The notes: generated by a model from the letters alone, not told the origin. 64,000 nucleotides of DNA from Competibacter sp963695105 (GCA_963695105.1 CAVOGC010000006.1:28103-92102), one strand, 5' to 3'. Counted from the stretch's first letter, positions 1 through 7,998 are shown. Made by a program: numbers and translations.

Positions 1-59
1 GAACGGGGATCAGGTTCCAGACTCCCGAAAGAACTGTCCCCTGCCCCCTGATACCGCAA

Positions 60-1877
60 TCAGCGAACCGCCTGCCCCGCTGCCCCGCTCCGGCCGGGAT
101 CAAGCGATCGCGCCAACCCGACCAGGGTCAGAAATTCGCCCCGGTAGCCGTGGGGATCGGCGCCCCGCGCGGCGCGGGCCAGCGCCAGCATCTCATCGTA
201 GCCAAAGTCGCGGGTGTAGCGCCCGCCGCGCAGCACCTGGCCGAAGCCGGCCACCGCCGCCGCGAAGCGGAACCGCTCGCTGGTTTCCCGCCAATCCTCG
301 ACTACCTGCCCGCGCCGGATCGGTTGTTCCAGCAACTGACTGACCTCGCCGTCCGGCTGCTTGTAGCGCAAGCGCAGGAAGGCGATTTCGTCGCCGCGCG
401 GGGCACTGTCCGTCGCCGGCTGGCCGTAACGCAGCGGATCGGTCAGACCGCCGCCGCTGCCCTTCAGGGCGATTTCGTACAACGCGGTGACCGTGTGCCC
501 CGCGCCGATGTCGCCGGCATCCACCGCATCGTTGTTGAAATCCTCGCGGCGCAGGATTCGATTCTCGTAACCGATCAGGCGGTATTCCTCGACCAGCGCC
601 GGGTTGAACTCGATTTGAATCTTCACGTCCTTGGCGATGGTCAGCAGGGTGGCGCTCATCTGCTCGACCAGCACCTTGTTGGCCTCTCGCAGGGTGTCGA
701 TGTAGGCATGGTTGCCGTTGCCGGCGTCGGCCAGTTGCTCCATCAGCCGGTCGTTGTAGTTGCCGGCGCCGAAACCGAGCGTGGTCAGCGCGACCCCGCT
801 CTGGCGCTGGGCTTCCACCAGATCCTTCAACGCCTGAAAATTGACCGTGCCGACGTTGAAATCGCCATCGGTGGCCAGAATCACCCGGTTGACGCCGCCC
901 TCGACGAAGCCCTGCCGGGCCAGATTGTAGGCCAGTTGAATGCCCGCGCCGCCGTTGGTGGAACCGCCGGCGCTGAGCTGATCCAGCGCGGCTTCGATCT
1001 TCGCTTTTCGATTACCGGGCGTGGGTTCCAGCACCATCCCGGCCGCGCCGGCGTAGACCGCGATCGCCACCTTGTCCTCGGGCCGCAGTTGCCGGACCAG
1101 CAGCTTCAGCGCCGGCTTGAGCAGGCCGATCTTGTCCGCCGAGTTCATCGAGCCGGACACGTCGATCAGGAACACCAGATTGGCCGGCGGCAACTGGGTT
1201 TTCGGCAGTTCGTAGCCCTTGATGCCGACCGCCAGCAGCAGGGTTTGCGGATTCCAGGGCGTGGAAGCCAATTCGGTGTTGACCCGGAACGGCGGCTCGC
1301 GGCCGTCCGGCGGCGGATAGTCGTAATCGAAGTAGTTGATCAGTTCCTCGACCCGCACCGCGTCGCGCGGCGGCAGTCGGCCGGCGTTGAGGAAGCGGCG
1401 GACGTTGGCGTAGGCGCCGGTATCGACGTCGATGCTGAAGGTGGACACCGGCTGCTCGGCGGCGCGCTTGACCGGGTTGTCCTCGATCTGGGCGTAATTT
1501 TCACGATCGGTCGGTTCGCTGGGCGCGCGCCACTCGTCCGCGTCCCGGCGGCCGGGCGTGCGGGCTTGCGGGCTTGCGACGAACTCCTTGGCTGCCTGCC
1601 TTGCGGCGATCGACTGGGCGCTTGGCTCGGCCGATGTCCGCACCGGGCTGGTCGGCGGCGGCGGCGCGGAGACCGGCCGCTCGGCGTCCCCGCCGGATGG
1701 CGCGATCGCGGCCGGCACGGTGACGGCCTGGTCCACCACGGACTGGGCGACTTCCGGGTGTGACTGGCCGGCGGCCTGTTGCTTGGACTCGGTCGCTCCT
1801 TGCGGTGGTGTGGCGGGCGAACACCCGGCGAGCAGGACGGCGGCGAGCAGGGCGTAGAGTGGCGGCGACGGGTTCAT
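60..1877 (-). CDS. YfbK-like von Willebrand factor A lipoprotein
   Basis: 605 aa. The N-terminus is a lipoprotein signal with lipobox LLAGC (Cys19), followed by a low-complexity Pro/Ala linker to about residue 130. A YfbK-type N-terminal domain spans about 135-210, and the VWA domain carries a DVSGS MIDAS motif at 239-243, so metal-dependent ligand binding is expected. The C-terminal 180 residues resemble the VWA-associated DUF3520 region. Likely a lipid-anchored envelope protein; the ligand is unknown. The ATG is preceded by GAGGAG. It diverges from a membrane Ser/Thr kinase gene, so the two may share a control region. The family assignment is firm; the role is not. Confidence 0.88.
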   Translation of the reverse strand: MNPSPPLYALLAAVLLAGCSPATPPQGATESKQQAAGQSHPEVAQSVVDQAVTVPAAIAPSGGDAERPVSAPPPPTSPVRTSAEPSAQSIAARQAAKEFVASPQARTPGRRDADEWRAPSEPTDRENYAQIEDNPVKRAAEQPVSTFSIDVDTGAYANVRRFLNAGRLPPRDAVRVEELINYFDYDYPPPDGREPPFRVNTELASTPWNPQTLLLAVGIKGYELPKTQLPPANLVFLIDVSGSMNSADKIGLLKPALKLLVRQLRPEDKVAIAVYAGAAGMVLEPTPGNRKAKIEAALDQLSAGGSTNGGAGIQLAYNLARQGFVEGGVNRVILATDGDFNVGTVNFQALKDLVEAQRQSGVALTTLGFGAGNYNDRLMEQLADAGNGNHAYIDTLREANKVLVEQMSATLLTIAKDVKIQIEFNPALVEEYRLIGYENRILRREDFNNDAVDAGDIGAGHTVTALYEIALKGSGGGLTDPLRYGQPATDSAPRGDEIAFLRLRYKQPDGEVSQLLEQPIRRGQVVEDWRETSERFRFAAAVAGFGQVLRGGRYTRDFGYDEMLALARAARGADPHGYRGEFLTLVGLARSLDPGRSGAAGQAVR

Positions 1878-2051
1878 GACGTTCTCCTCGAAAGTTGCGG
1901 TTGCACTGTTGTAAACGCTGGCAACGCCGCAACGGGGTTAAAACCGGATTCCCTGCCCGGCGACTTGGCCCCAGCTTGCCGTTTGCGCCGGCCTGTCCCA
2001 TTATTTTTTCATCATTCCGCTTCGGAATGCCCGCAAGGTACGGCGACTCCC

Positions 2052-3164
2052 ATGGAAATGCCCCGGATCTCCGGCTATCAATTCGAAAAAATCATTGGCA
2101 AGGGCGCCATGTCCACCGTCTATCTGGCGCTCCAGGAAGCGCTGGAACGCCGCGTGGCCATCAAGGTGCTGTCCCCCGGTCTGGCCAGCGACCCCATCTT
2201 CAGCAAGCGCTTCGTCAAGGAAGCCCGCATCATCGGCAAGCTTGGCCACCCGCATATCGTCACCATTTTCGACGCCGGCAATCTGGACAATGTGTATTAC
2301 ATCGCGATGGAATACCTGAAGGGCGGCACGCTCAAGGAACGGATCAAGGCGGGGCTGACGCCGGACCAGGCGGTGACGATTCTATGCCAGATCGCCCAGG
2401 CGCTCGGCCGGGCGCACCAGCAGCATTGCATCCATCGCGACATCAAGCCGGCCAACATATTGTTCCGCAATCCGGGCACGGCGGTGCTGTCGGATTTCGG
2501 CATCGCCAAGAACACGCTGGACAAGACCCAGTTGACCGCCGCCGGCTGGCGGCTCGGCACGCCCAATTACATGAGCCCGGAACAGGCGCTGGCCAAGCCG
2601 GTGGACGCCCGTAGCGATTTGTACAGCCTGGGGGTAGTGTTTTACGAGATGCTGACCGGAACCCGGCCGTTTCAGGGGGCCGATGCGTTCGATATCGCGC
2701 TGAAGCACGTCAAGGGGCCGGTTCCGATCCTGCCGGAGCCGCTTGGCCGCTTTCAGCCGGCGCTCGACCGGCTGTTGGCCAAGGAGCCGGAGGATCGATT
2801 CGCCAGCGCCGAGGAGTTGGTGGCGGCGGTTCAGGACGCGGCGGCCGGGAAGGTGGCGGCGGCGCGGGACGCGGCCACCGATCAAACCGTGGTCGTGCCG
2901 CGCCCGTCCCACCACAAGGCGGCGACCAAGCCGGTCCGCGACATGACCGGCGTCGAGGTTCCGGCCGCCGCTTCGTTGCCGTGGCGACGGGTGCCGCCGT
3001 GGATTCTGGCTGGATTGCTGGCCGGGTTGGCGGCGCTGCTGACCTACTGGTTCTGGCCCGCGCTCTCGACCGCGATTTCCTCGGTGACGGCGCCGTGGGC
3101 TAGCCGCGCCGCCGGGTCAGTAGCTCATGCAGGCGGCGTTGAGGATGCCGATGGCGACCGATAG
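2052..3164 (+). CDS. Hanks-type Ser/Thr protein kinase with C-terminal membrane anchor
   Basis: 370 aa from the ATG at 2052; the frame stays open further upstream, but kinase homology begins right after this codon. The catalytic domain (about 8-270) shows the glycine loop GKGAMS (16-21), the VAIK lysine (K38), HRD at 128-130 with IKPAN, and DFG at 148-150, so it should be catalytically active. A basic linker leads to one hydrophobic segment near residues 316-340, giving a cytoplasmic kinase tethered to the inner membrane. No PASTA or other sensor domain follows. The last 48 bases overlap the convergent DUF350 gene. The neighbouring VWA lipoprotein is a possible partner by position only. Confidence 0.9.
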   Translation: MEMPRISGYQFEKIIGKGAMSTVYLALQEALERRVAIKVLSPGLASDPIFSKRFVKEARIIGKLGHPHIVTIFDAGNLDNVYYIAMEYLKGGTLKERIKAGLTPDQAVTILCQIAQALGRAHQQHCIHRDIKPANILFRNPGTAVLSDFGIAKNTLDKTQLTAAGWRLGTPNYMSPEQALAKPVDARSDLYSLGVVFYEMLTGTRPFQGADAFDIALKHVKGPVPILPEPLGRFQPALDRLLAKEPEDRFASAEELVAAVQDAAAGKVAAARDAATDQTVVVPRPSHHKAATKPVRDMTGVEVPAAASLPWRRVPPWILAGLLAGLAALLTYWFWPALSTAISSVTAPWASRAAGSVAHAGGVEDADGDR

Positions 3165-3524
3165 CGCGCCGAGAAATACGCCGGTGGCGACTCGGCCGGC
3201 GGGGATGTCGCGACCGAGTTCGGGCAAGAGCAGGAATCGCGCCGCCAGATAGACCAGCACCTGAATGACCAGTGCGATCAGCCCCCAGACCGCCATGTCG
3301 GGCAGGCTGACGCTGTGGGTAATGGCGCTGGCCAGCGGCAGCACGAAGCCGAGCACGGCGCCGCCGAGGCTGGCCGCCGCCGCCGCGTTGCCCTCGCGGA
3401 TCAGGGCGATTTCGCGGTAGGGGGTGATGAAGACGTACACCGTCAGAAACAGCGCCAGCAGACCGATGGCGGTGGCGAAGTAGAACAGGAACGAGGGTAG
3501 ACCGGACAGGGATTGGGTCAGCAT
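3117..3524 (-). CDS. DUF350 (YjfL-like) inner-membrane protein
   Basis: 135 aa, almost entirely hydrophobic, with about four predicted transmembrane segments. It resembles the DUF350/UPF0719 family, whose function is not established. I chose the ATG at 3524 because AAAGAAGAA lies just upstream; the frame is open further 5' but the extra 24 residues look non-coding. The 3' end overlaps the 3' end of the convergent kinase gene by 48 bases. Confidence 0.75.
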   Translation of the reverse strand: MLTQSLSGLPSFLFYFATAIGLLALFLTVYVFITPYREIALIREGNAAAAASLGGAVLGFVLPLASAITHSVSLPDMAVWGLIALVIQVLVYLAARFLLLPELGRDIPAGRVATGVFLGALSVAIGILNAACMSY

Positions 3525-3655
3525 GGCGGTTCTTCTTTCCGTTTGAAGCGGGCATCGGGAAAGGATAGCCCAAACCGATTGTTCCCCAAGCCACACGGCG
3601 TTCTTGCAAGCCGTTCCGCGACACCCATAAGCCCGCCGACCTTCTTTCGCCGGTT

Positions 3656-3940
3656 TCAGTTTGAAACGTTTTCTTCATGCCTGACGGTGCGAAACGCAAC
3701 ATGCGCGTTCTCGCGTTTTCCGTGATCCATCGCCGTTCGCTCGGCCAGGTCGCCCCATAGCACCTGGAAATCGGTGAGGACAGCGTACATCACCGAGGCC
3801 AGCTCGCCCGGCCGCAGGTCGGAAACACCGCCCGCGCGCTCGACCTGCTCGATGGCATTTCGCAAAAACAACAAGTTGGAGAGTAGCGCATCGCAATGCA
3901 CATCGATTTCCACTGGATGCTGGCGGATTGGTGTCGTCAT
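3656..3940 (-). CDS. Hypothetical protein, 94 aa
   Basis: A small acidic, mostly helical protein with no family that I recognise. The ATG at 3940 follows a GGAGA ribosome site at good spacing, which supports it as a real gene. The first half has a heptad-like leucine pattern (ALLSNLLFLRNAIEQV), so it may dimerise. No membrane segment or signal peptide is visible. It marks the left edge of the accessory island. Confidence 0.55.
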   Translation of the reverse strand: MTTPIRQHPVEIDVHCDALLSNLLFLRNAIEQVERAGGVSDLRPGELASVMYAVLTDFQVLWGDLAERTAMDHGKRENAHVAFRTVRHEENVSN

Positions 3941-4060
3941 CGGTCAGTCTCCATGCTCGGACGCCAGGACCTTATCCTTTCATTGTTCATGCGGCACTCT
4001 CTCCATAGGCACATTCTCTGCGTATGGGGTTAGCCAAAATCGTGCCAACAAAGGCCGCGA

Positions 4061-4588
4061 TCAGGTCCGGCGGGCGCGAGCAAACAGGTGTACTTTCCAA
4101 TCGTCGCGGTCGCGCACGAATTCCACGGGTTCCGACCAGCCCCCCGGGAATTTTCGGAGCGCCCACGCCTTGTTATCTTCGACAACCAGGTCGCCCAAGG
4201 TTTCGTCGAGGAAGAGGCTGGAGGATACCGACCCGCCGCCTCGCACCGCGCGGCTGTGCAATTCCAGTTCGGCGGCCAGTCCGGCGATGTCCGACGCACG
4301 CTTGATCATGGCCTTGAGCGTTTTTTCGTGGCCTGGGTTGGGCCCGACCGTATTCGACCAGGATTGCCATAACCGCGCGAGTTCGGTCGCCGGCACGCCA
4401 TGCCGCTCGCAGATGGCGACAAACTGGTCGTCAGTGCCGTGATGCGCGCTCAGGCACAGTTTGAAGGCATTGTTGAGAATGCGCCGGATGTCGCGGGGGT
4501 CCAGGACGCGGAAGAACGCATCCCAGTCGCCCCGTTGCATGGCCTGCTGGGCCTGTTCGAACGCTTCTTGTGGAGTGTGGGCGGCCAT
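4061..4588 (-). CDS. Hypothetical protein, 175 aa
   Basis: Soluble protein with no recognised domain. The N-terminal 60 residues look helical (PQEAFEQAQQAMQRGDW, then DPRDIRRILNNAF). The C-terminal part is mixed and contains a possible beta-rich end (VVEDNKAWALRKF, EFVRDRDDWKVHLFAR), the pattern of small enzymes or immunity-like proteins. The ATG sits 3 nt after the stop of an upstream frame without an ATG (4592-4750), so translation may be coupled to the remains of the preceding gene. Codon use is the GC-rich style of the window. Confidence 0.6.
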   Translation of the reverse strand: MAAHTPQEAFEQAQQAMQRGDWDAFFRVLDPRDIRRILNNAFKLCLSAHHGTDDQFVAICERHGVPATELARLWQSWSNTVGPNPGHEKTLKAMIKRASDIAGLAAELELHSRAVRGGGSVSSSLFLDETLGDLVVEDNKAWALRKFPGGWSEPVEFVRDRDDWKVHLFARARRT

Positions 4589-4591
4589 GAG

Positions 4592-4750
4592 TCATCGAGT
4601 CGGGTGATTGCACAGCATAAGGGCAAGGGGGCTTTCCGCCGCCACATGGGGCGCGACCCGTTCGGCGGCCAGCGCCAACACCAGCCGGTTGCGTTCCAGC
4701 GCGGTCTCGCGAGTGACGCGGCGCGTCGCCGGCGGGAAAGGCGTGCTGGC
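4592..4750 (-). pseudogene. Open frame without start codon, downstream of antitoxin remnant
   Basis: On the minus strand this frame continues directly after the TAG that closes the antitoxin remnant. It reads a plausible helical peptide (ETALERNRLVLALAAERVA) before a TGA at 4592-4594. No ATG is present, and only weak GTG or TTG codons could start it. It is probably the tail of a rearranged gene. I do not recognise the family. Confidence 0.35.
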
Positions 4751-4849
4751 CTATTCTTCGATTTCAAGCCGACGACGCAGCCCATTGATCCCGATGGTCG
4801 GTTTATGCTCCTCGGCGGCTTTGGCTTGGCGCAAGGCCGCTAAATCGCT
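4751..4849 (-). pseudogene. Antitoxin C-terminal remnant (second copy of the 7801-7998 gene)
   Basis: The minus frame reads LRQAKAAEEHKPTIGINGLR and then RRLEIEE before a TAG. This matches the C-terminus of the intact antitoxin at 7801-7998, which has LRQAKSAEEHEPTIGIGELR at the same place. The N-terminal half of that gene is missing: the fragment follows immediately behind the stop of the 49-aa gene at 4850-4999, in a different context. This is a truncated paralogue created by duplication or recombination. The similarity is direct; the mechanism is inference. Confidence 0.7.
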
Positions 4850-4999
4850 TTACTCTTCCGGCGGCGCGAAGGGGGCGCCGGGCAGCGTGGCCTCGAAGCG
4901 CTTGAGGTCGGCGCAGATGGCCGCCAAGTCGTCATTGAATCGGCGGGCGTGTTCGTCGCGGATGCGGCGGGATTCTTCGACGATTGGGTCAATCCACAT
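4850..4999 (-). CDS. Small acidic helical protein, 49 aa
   Basis: Begins MWIDPIVEESRRIRDEHARR and ends PPEE. The ATG at 4999 is preceded by GGGAGA with good spacing, so it is likely translated. The sequence is highly charged and helical, typical of small proteins found beside toxin-antitoxin genes; I know of no defined function. A perfect inverted repeat lies 32 bases upstream, and an antitoxin remnant follows directly downstream. Confidence 0.55.
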   Translation of the reverse strand: MWIDPIVEESRRIRDEHARRFNDDLAAICADLKRFEATLPGAPFAPPEE

Positions 5000-5030
5000 G
5001 GTTGTCTCCCAAGAGTTCTTGGGGCGTACA

Positions 5031-5065
5031 ATTGACATCCTCCCCTCCTTGGGGAGGATGTCAAT
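5031..5065. repeat. 15-bp perfect inverted repeat, IS200/IS605-end-like hairpin
   Basis: ATTGACATCCTCCCC, a five-base loop (TCCTT), then the exact reverse complement. The wording (GACATCCTCCCC / GGGGAGGATGTC) resembles hairpins commonly seen at the ends of IS200/IS605-type elements. No transposase is nearby, so it may be a relic or a non-autonomous element. It lies between two divergent gene sets (the 49-aa gene and the antitoxin-VapC pair) and could also affect their transcription. Confidence 0.65.
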
Positions 5066-5115
5066 TCTGATTTCAGGACGCCTTTCATCGGCGCCGGGCT
5101 TCGAGGAAAACAGCC

Positions 5116-5316
5116 ATGCACCCCATTCGCCAAGTCATACACGATGCCCCCGAATTCATACCTGTTCCCATCAGTTTACGACATAAAACCATTGAGTTGA
5201 TTATCTGGCCATTGGGTGACGACGAACCGGATATGGTCTCACAACCGCCCCGTTACCGGAGGGCAAAGGTCAATAAAATCGATCTGCCTTCGCGGGAAGA
5301 GCGCAATGCGCGTTGA
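5116..5316 (+). CDS. Putative antitoxin of the VapC-like pair, 66 aa
   Basis: A small protein with a beta-rich N-terminal half (FIPVPISLRHKTIELIIWPL) and a basic C-terminal tail (RRAKVNKIDLPSREERNAR). Its position directly before a PIN-domain toxin, with an 11-base overlap, makes it the likely cognate antitoxin. The N-terminal part would bind DNA and dimerise, and the tail would block the toxin. This is inferred from context; no standard AbrB or RHH motif is obvious. Confidence 0.65.
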   Translation: MHPIRQVIHDAPEFIPVPISLRHKTIELIIWPLGDDEPDMVSQPPRYRRAKVNKIDLPSREERNAR

Positions 5317-5719
5317 GTCCTTCGTCGATACCAACATCTGGGTCTATGCGCATCTCGAAGATGAGAATGATCCGCGGTGCGAACGTGCTTGGGTGCTGGT
5401 CAACGATCTTGCGCGACCGGTTATCAGCCCACAAGTGCTCGCCGAATATTACAGCGTGATGCTGCGCAATGGCCGTGACGATGGCTGGATTCAGGGCAAT
5501 CTTGAAGACATGCTGGCGCATTGTGTTTTGCAGCCGCTGGGAAGGGCCGTCGTGGCACGGGCTCTTGCGATTCGAACCCGCTACGGTTTTTCCTACTGGG
5601 ATTGCCAAATCGTGGCCGCCGCCCTCGAAGCCGGTTGCGATACGCTGTTCACCGAGGACCTGCAAGCTGGACAACTCATTGAAGGTACGTTGAGCGTGGT
5701 GGACCCGTTACGCGCCTGA
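5306..5719 (+). CDS. PIN-domain toxin, VapC-like
   Basis: 137 aa from the ATG at 5306, which follows GGAAGAG inside the antitoxin gene. It shows the PIN order of acidic residues: VDTN at 7-10 (D8), an E in the SPQVLAEYY segment, YWDCQI in the third quarter and TEDL near the end. These coordinate Mg2+ for RNA cleavage in the family. Length is normal for VapC. Its overlap with the upstream gene is typical of type II toxin-antitoxin operons. The RNA target cannot be read from sequence. Confidence 0.85.
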   Translation: MRVESFVDTNIWVYAHLEDENDPRCERAWVLVNDLARPVISPQVLAEYYSVMLRNGRDDGWIQGNLEDMLAHCVLQPLGRAVVARALAIRTRYGFSYWDCQIVAAALEAGCDTLFTEDLQAGQLIEGTLSVVDPLRA

Positions 5720-5735
5720 AATATATTGCCCATGG

Positions 5736-6011
5736 TTATTCCTCACCATCCACGCCGCCCATGCGGTATTTGATGTCGTGGTTGATGATGAAATCAACAG
5801 ATGCTCGTGCGCGAGTTTGGCGGCTTCCTTCTCGATCTCCAGCAGCGTGGCGCGCGGCGGGATATTGCCGTCGCGCCCCGGCGCGCACAGGAACACGGTC
5901 ACGCCGCGTTTTTGCGCGACGGGGCGCAGGGCTGGATGCAACCAGCGCATTGGCGCCGGGTTCGCGCAGGCGAACGAGAAGAATCCCATCACGAGGATTT
6001 TGGAACGCGGA
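5736..6011 (-). pseudogene. Frameshifted C-terminal fragment of an unrecognised protein
   Basis: Directly after the DUF4276 stop, one minus frame reads DPRSKILVMGFFSFACANP, then GVTVFLCAPGRDGNIPPR and LLEIEKEAAKLAHEHL. A neighbouring frame then continues as DFIINHDIKYRMGGVDGEE and a TAA. Joining them with a single-base shift near 5795 gives about 90 residues of protein-like sequence with no start codon of its own. It seems to be the end of a longer gene that was deleted or fused into this locus. I do not recognise the family. Confidence 0.45.
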
Positions 6012-6614
6012 TCACGGCAACGCCACCAACAGTTTTGACTCGAAGCGGACGAACGTTGGTGAATGCCGCAAGCGCGAGAGGTTTATTGCTGCTGCTTGCA
6101 TGACCCTGATCGCATCGGTTCGATCAACGTATCGTCGCCCTCTTGCCGTCTGGAAGTGATTCATCATGACCGACTTTGGGTTGGGAACCCGATCCGGTTT
6201 GCGAACCTGTTGCGCTTGGTAGGAATGCGCATGGGTCGAGAGGTAGGCCGAGATTTTCCGCTCGTCAGCGAGCAGCCAGCTTTCCAACTCCTGCTCGATG
6301 CAAACGAGGAAAACCGGCGCATTGGCAACACCGGCTCTGCCCAGGGATGAAATGATCGCCCCTCGTTCCACCTGACGGCACGGCTTGGCTTTCCCCGGCC
6401 AAGCTGGACGCAAATCCCATACGACCAGGACGCGCTCGCAGCCTTCGGCTAACAGCGCGGCGGCCACCGCCCCGCACTCCTGAATCAAGCGTGGCTTGTT
6501 GTCCAAGGTGCGTGATACCAGGGTGATTTCTGTGCGAAGCTGCCGAGCCAGATATTCGCAAACCTGTTTGTCGGCGCCATCGGGGCCGCATTCGAAGATG
6601 AAACCGATTTTCAC
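6012..6614 (-). CDS. DUF4276 family protein, partner of AAA ATPase
   Basis: 200 aa, starting at a GTG whose last bases overlap the ATPase stop (GTGA), so the two are translationally coupled. Features resembling DUF4276 are an N-terminal FECGPDGAD segment, a VLVVWDLRP strand with an acidic residue, and the family-like IEQELESWLLAD. DUF4276 has a Toprim-like look, with acidic residues that may bind metal; a nuclease role is inference. The gene pair resembles ATPase-plus-effector defence cassettes. Confidence 0.75.
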   Translation of the reverse strand: MKIGFIFECGPDGADKQVCEYLARQLRTEITLVSRTLDNKPRLIQECGAVAAALLAEGCERVLVVWDLRPAWPGKAKPCRQVERGAIISSLGRAGVANAPVFLVCIEQELESWLLADERKISAYLSTHAHSYQAQQVRKPDRVPNPKSVMMNHFQTARGRRYVDRTDAIRVMQAAAINLSRLRHSPTFVRFESKLLVALP

Positions 6615-7735
6615 GCCGCACTCCCGGTCAGGCCGCCCATCGTATAGAGCTTACCGGGGGCGAAATCCTCGGCCCATTCCGCCAGCCCCGCGTTATCGGC
6701 GGGTCGCTGGAAAATAGGTTGACCCTTGTGGTCACGCTCCACGAGAACCAGATGATCCAACGTCAGCAGGTCGAGGAGGTAGGGCGAGTGGGTGGTCAGG
6801 ATGACTTGGGTGACGCCTTCCAGCACGGCATTACGGATTTCCTCGACGATCAGGTGGATGCCGCGCGGGTCCAAACCGTTTTCGATCTCTTCCACCACGA
6901 TCAAGGGCGGCGGTTTGGGATGGCGCAGCAAAGCCAGTAATGCCAGCAGGCGCAAGGTGCCGGTGGAGAGCATCCAGCCCGGCACCTTAAAATCGGCTTC
7001 GGTCAGTTGCAGCCAAGCTTTTCGCTCCAGTTCGGAAGTGACCGACGCTTGCAGGTCGCGGGCGTAGGGCAGGACGTAAGCCATAGTTTCGACGATCCCG
7101 TCGAAGGCGTTTTGGTCCTGCCGACGAATGTCGAGCAGGAAATCGGCGATGTTCGATCCGTCTTTCGCCAGTCGCACGCCGCCGCCGGTGCGTTGCTGGG
7201 GGACGGGCAAGCCCATGCGTTCGGGCGCCAGCATGAGGAATTGCCAGCCGTATATGTGTTGGACTTCCTCGGTGTAATACTCTATCGATGGGAGAAGGAT
7301 GGAAGACCCTGAGCTATAACCCTGAATCGCTTTAATCCGATCACGCTCAACCACCGCTCTTTCAGGCGCCGATATGCGCTCGCCGGCGATGAACATCCGA
7401 TTAGCCGCCGGGTCGTTATTGGCTTCCAGTTCGATGCGGCATACTTTCCGGGGACTTTTACCGAGCGCCAGTTCGAAGCGGATGGGATTGACCATGACGC
7501 CCGCTCGCTCCTTGGCCTCCTGTCCTTTGTGGCGGACGTGCTCGATACCCAGCCATCGCTGCATGGCGACATCCAACCCGTCGCGCACGATGCTTTGGTA
7601 GGTTTCGAGGGCTTCGATCAGGCTCGACTTGCCGGTTCCGTTGTTGCCGATGAAGGCGGTGAGCGGTCCCAGCTTGACCGTTTTGCTATCGACAATGGCT
7701 TTGAAGTTGCGGATGCGGACGCTATGCAGCCTCAT
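6611..7735 (-). CDS. AAA_21 / OLD-like ABC ATPase
   Basis: 374 aa from the ATG at 7735. Walker A is GNNGTGKSS (30-38). The signature-like stretch LSTGTLRLLALLALL, Walker B (LIVVEEIENGLDP) and a switch histidine (TTHSPYLLD) follow in the order of SMC/RecF-type ATPases. Such proteins dimerise around ATP and often drive an attached nuclease or effector; here the effector would be the coupled DUF4276 gene. The gene lies downstream of the restriction operon and an antitoxin gene. Complete and in frame. Anti-phage function is suggested by context only. Confidence 0.88.
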   Translation of the reverse strand: MRLHSVRIRNFKAIVDSKTVKLGPLTAFIGNNGTGKSSLIEALETYQSIVRDGLDVAMQRWLGIEHVRHKGQEAKERAGVMVNPIRFELALGKSPRKVCRIELEANNDPAANRMFIAGERISAPERAVVERDRIKAIQGYSSGSSILLPSIEYYTEEVQHIYGWQFLMLAPERMGLPVPQQRTGGGVRLAKDGSNIADFLLDIRRQDQNAFDGIVETMAYVLPYARDLQASVTSELERKAWLQLTEADFKVPGWMLSTGTLRLLALLALLRHPKPPPLIVVEEIENGLDPRGIHLIVEEIRNAVLEGVTQVILTTHSPYLLDLLTLDHLVLVERDHKGQPIFQRPADNAGLAEWAEDFAPGKLYTMGGLTGSAA

Positions 7736-7800
7736 CGAATCGCATCTCTTCTGCCGCACGAACCCTTGATTTTCATGTGAATGCTTCCACAACAGCCGGG

Positions 7801-7998
7801 TTAAAGCCCCAATCGACGACGCAACTCGCCGATGCCGATGGTCGGTTCATGTTCTTCGGCGCTCTTGGCCTGGCGCAAGGCCAGCAAATCTTCCATATCA
7901 TCCAGGTATTCCCTCAAGCGGTTGAATTCTTCGATAGGCAGGACCGCGAATTCCGGCTTGCCGTGGCGGGTCAAAAATTCGGGATGGAGTTCGATCAT
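7801..7998 (-). CDS. Phd/YefM-like antitoxin, 65 aa
   Basis: Begins MIELHPEFLTRHGKPEFAVL, followed by an IEEFNRLREYLDDMEDLLAL helix. This is the beta-strand plus helix pattern of Phd/YefM-type antitoxins. A strong GGAG site precedes the ATG. A RelE/ParE-type toxin would be expected upstream, and only the last part of one is left (8011-8104). The antitoxin is therefore orphaned, although complete. A second partial copy of its C-terminus is at 4751-4849. Confidence 0.75.
   Translation of the reverse strand: MIELHPEFLTRHGKPEFAVLPIEEFNRLREYLDDMEDLLALRQAKSAEEHEPTIGIGELRRRLGL

Noticed and set aside
1..59. Leading 59 bases as a gene or repeat
   Set aside because: Too short; no frame or palindrome could be supported.
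150..1763. Open frame of 537 codons opposite the VWA gene
   Set aside because: The antisense frame has codon-bias artefact composition (runs of Gln, Val, Arg); the minus-strand gene has clear motifs and a ribosome site.
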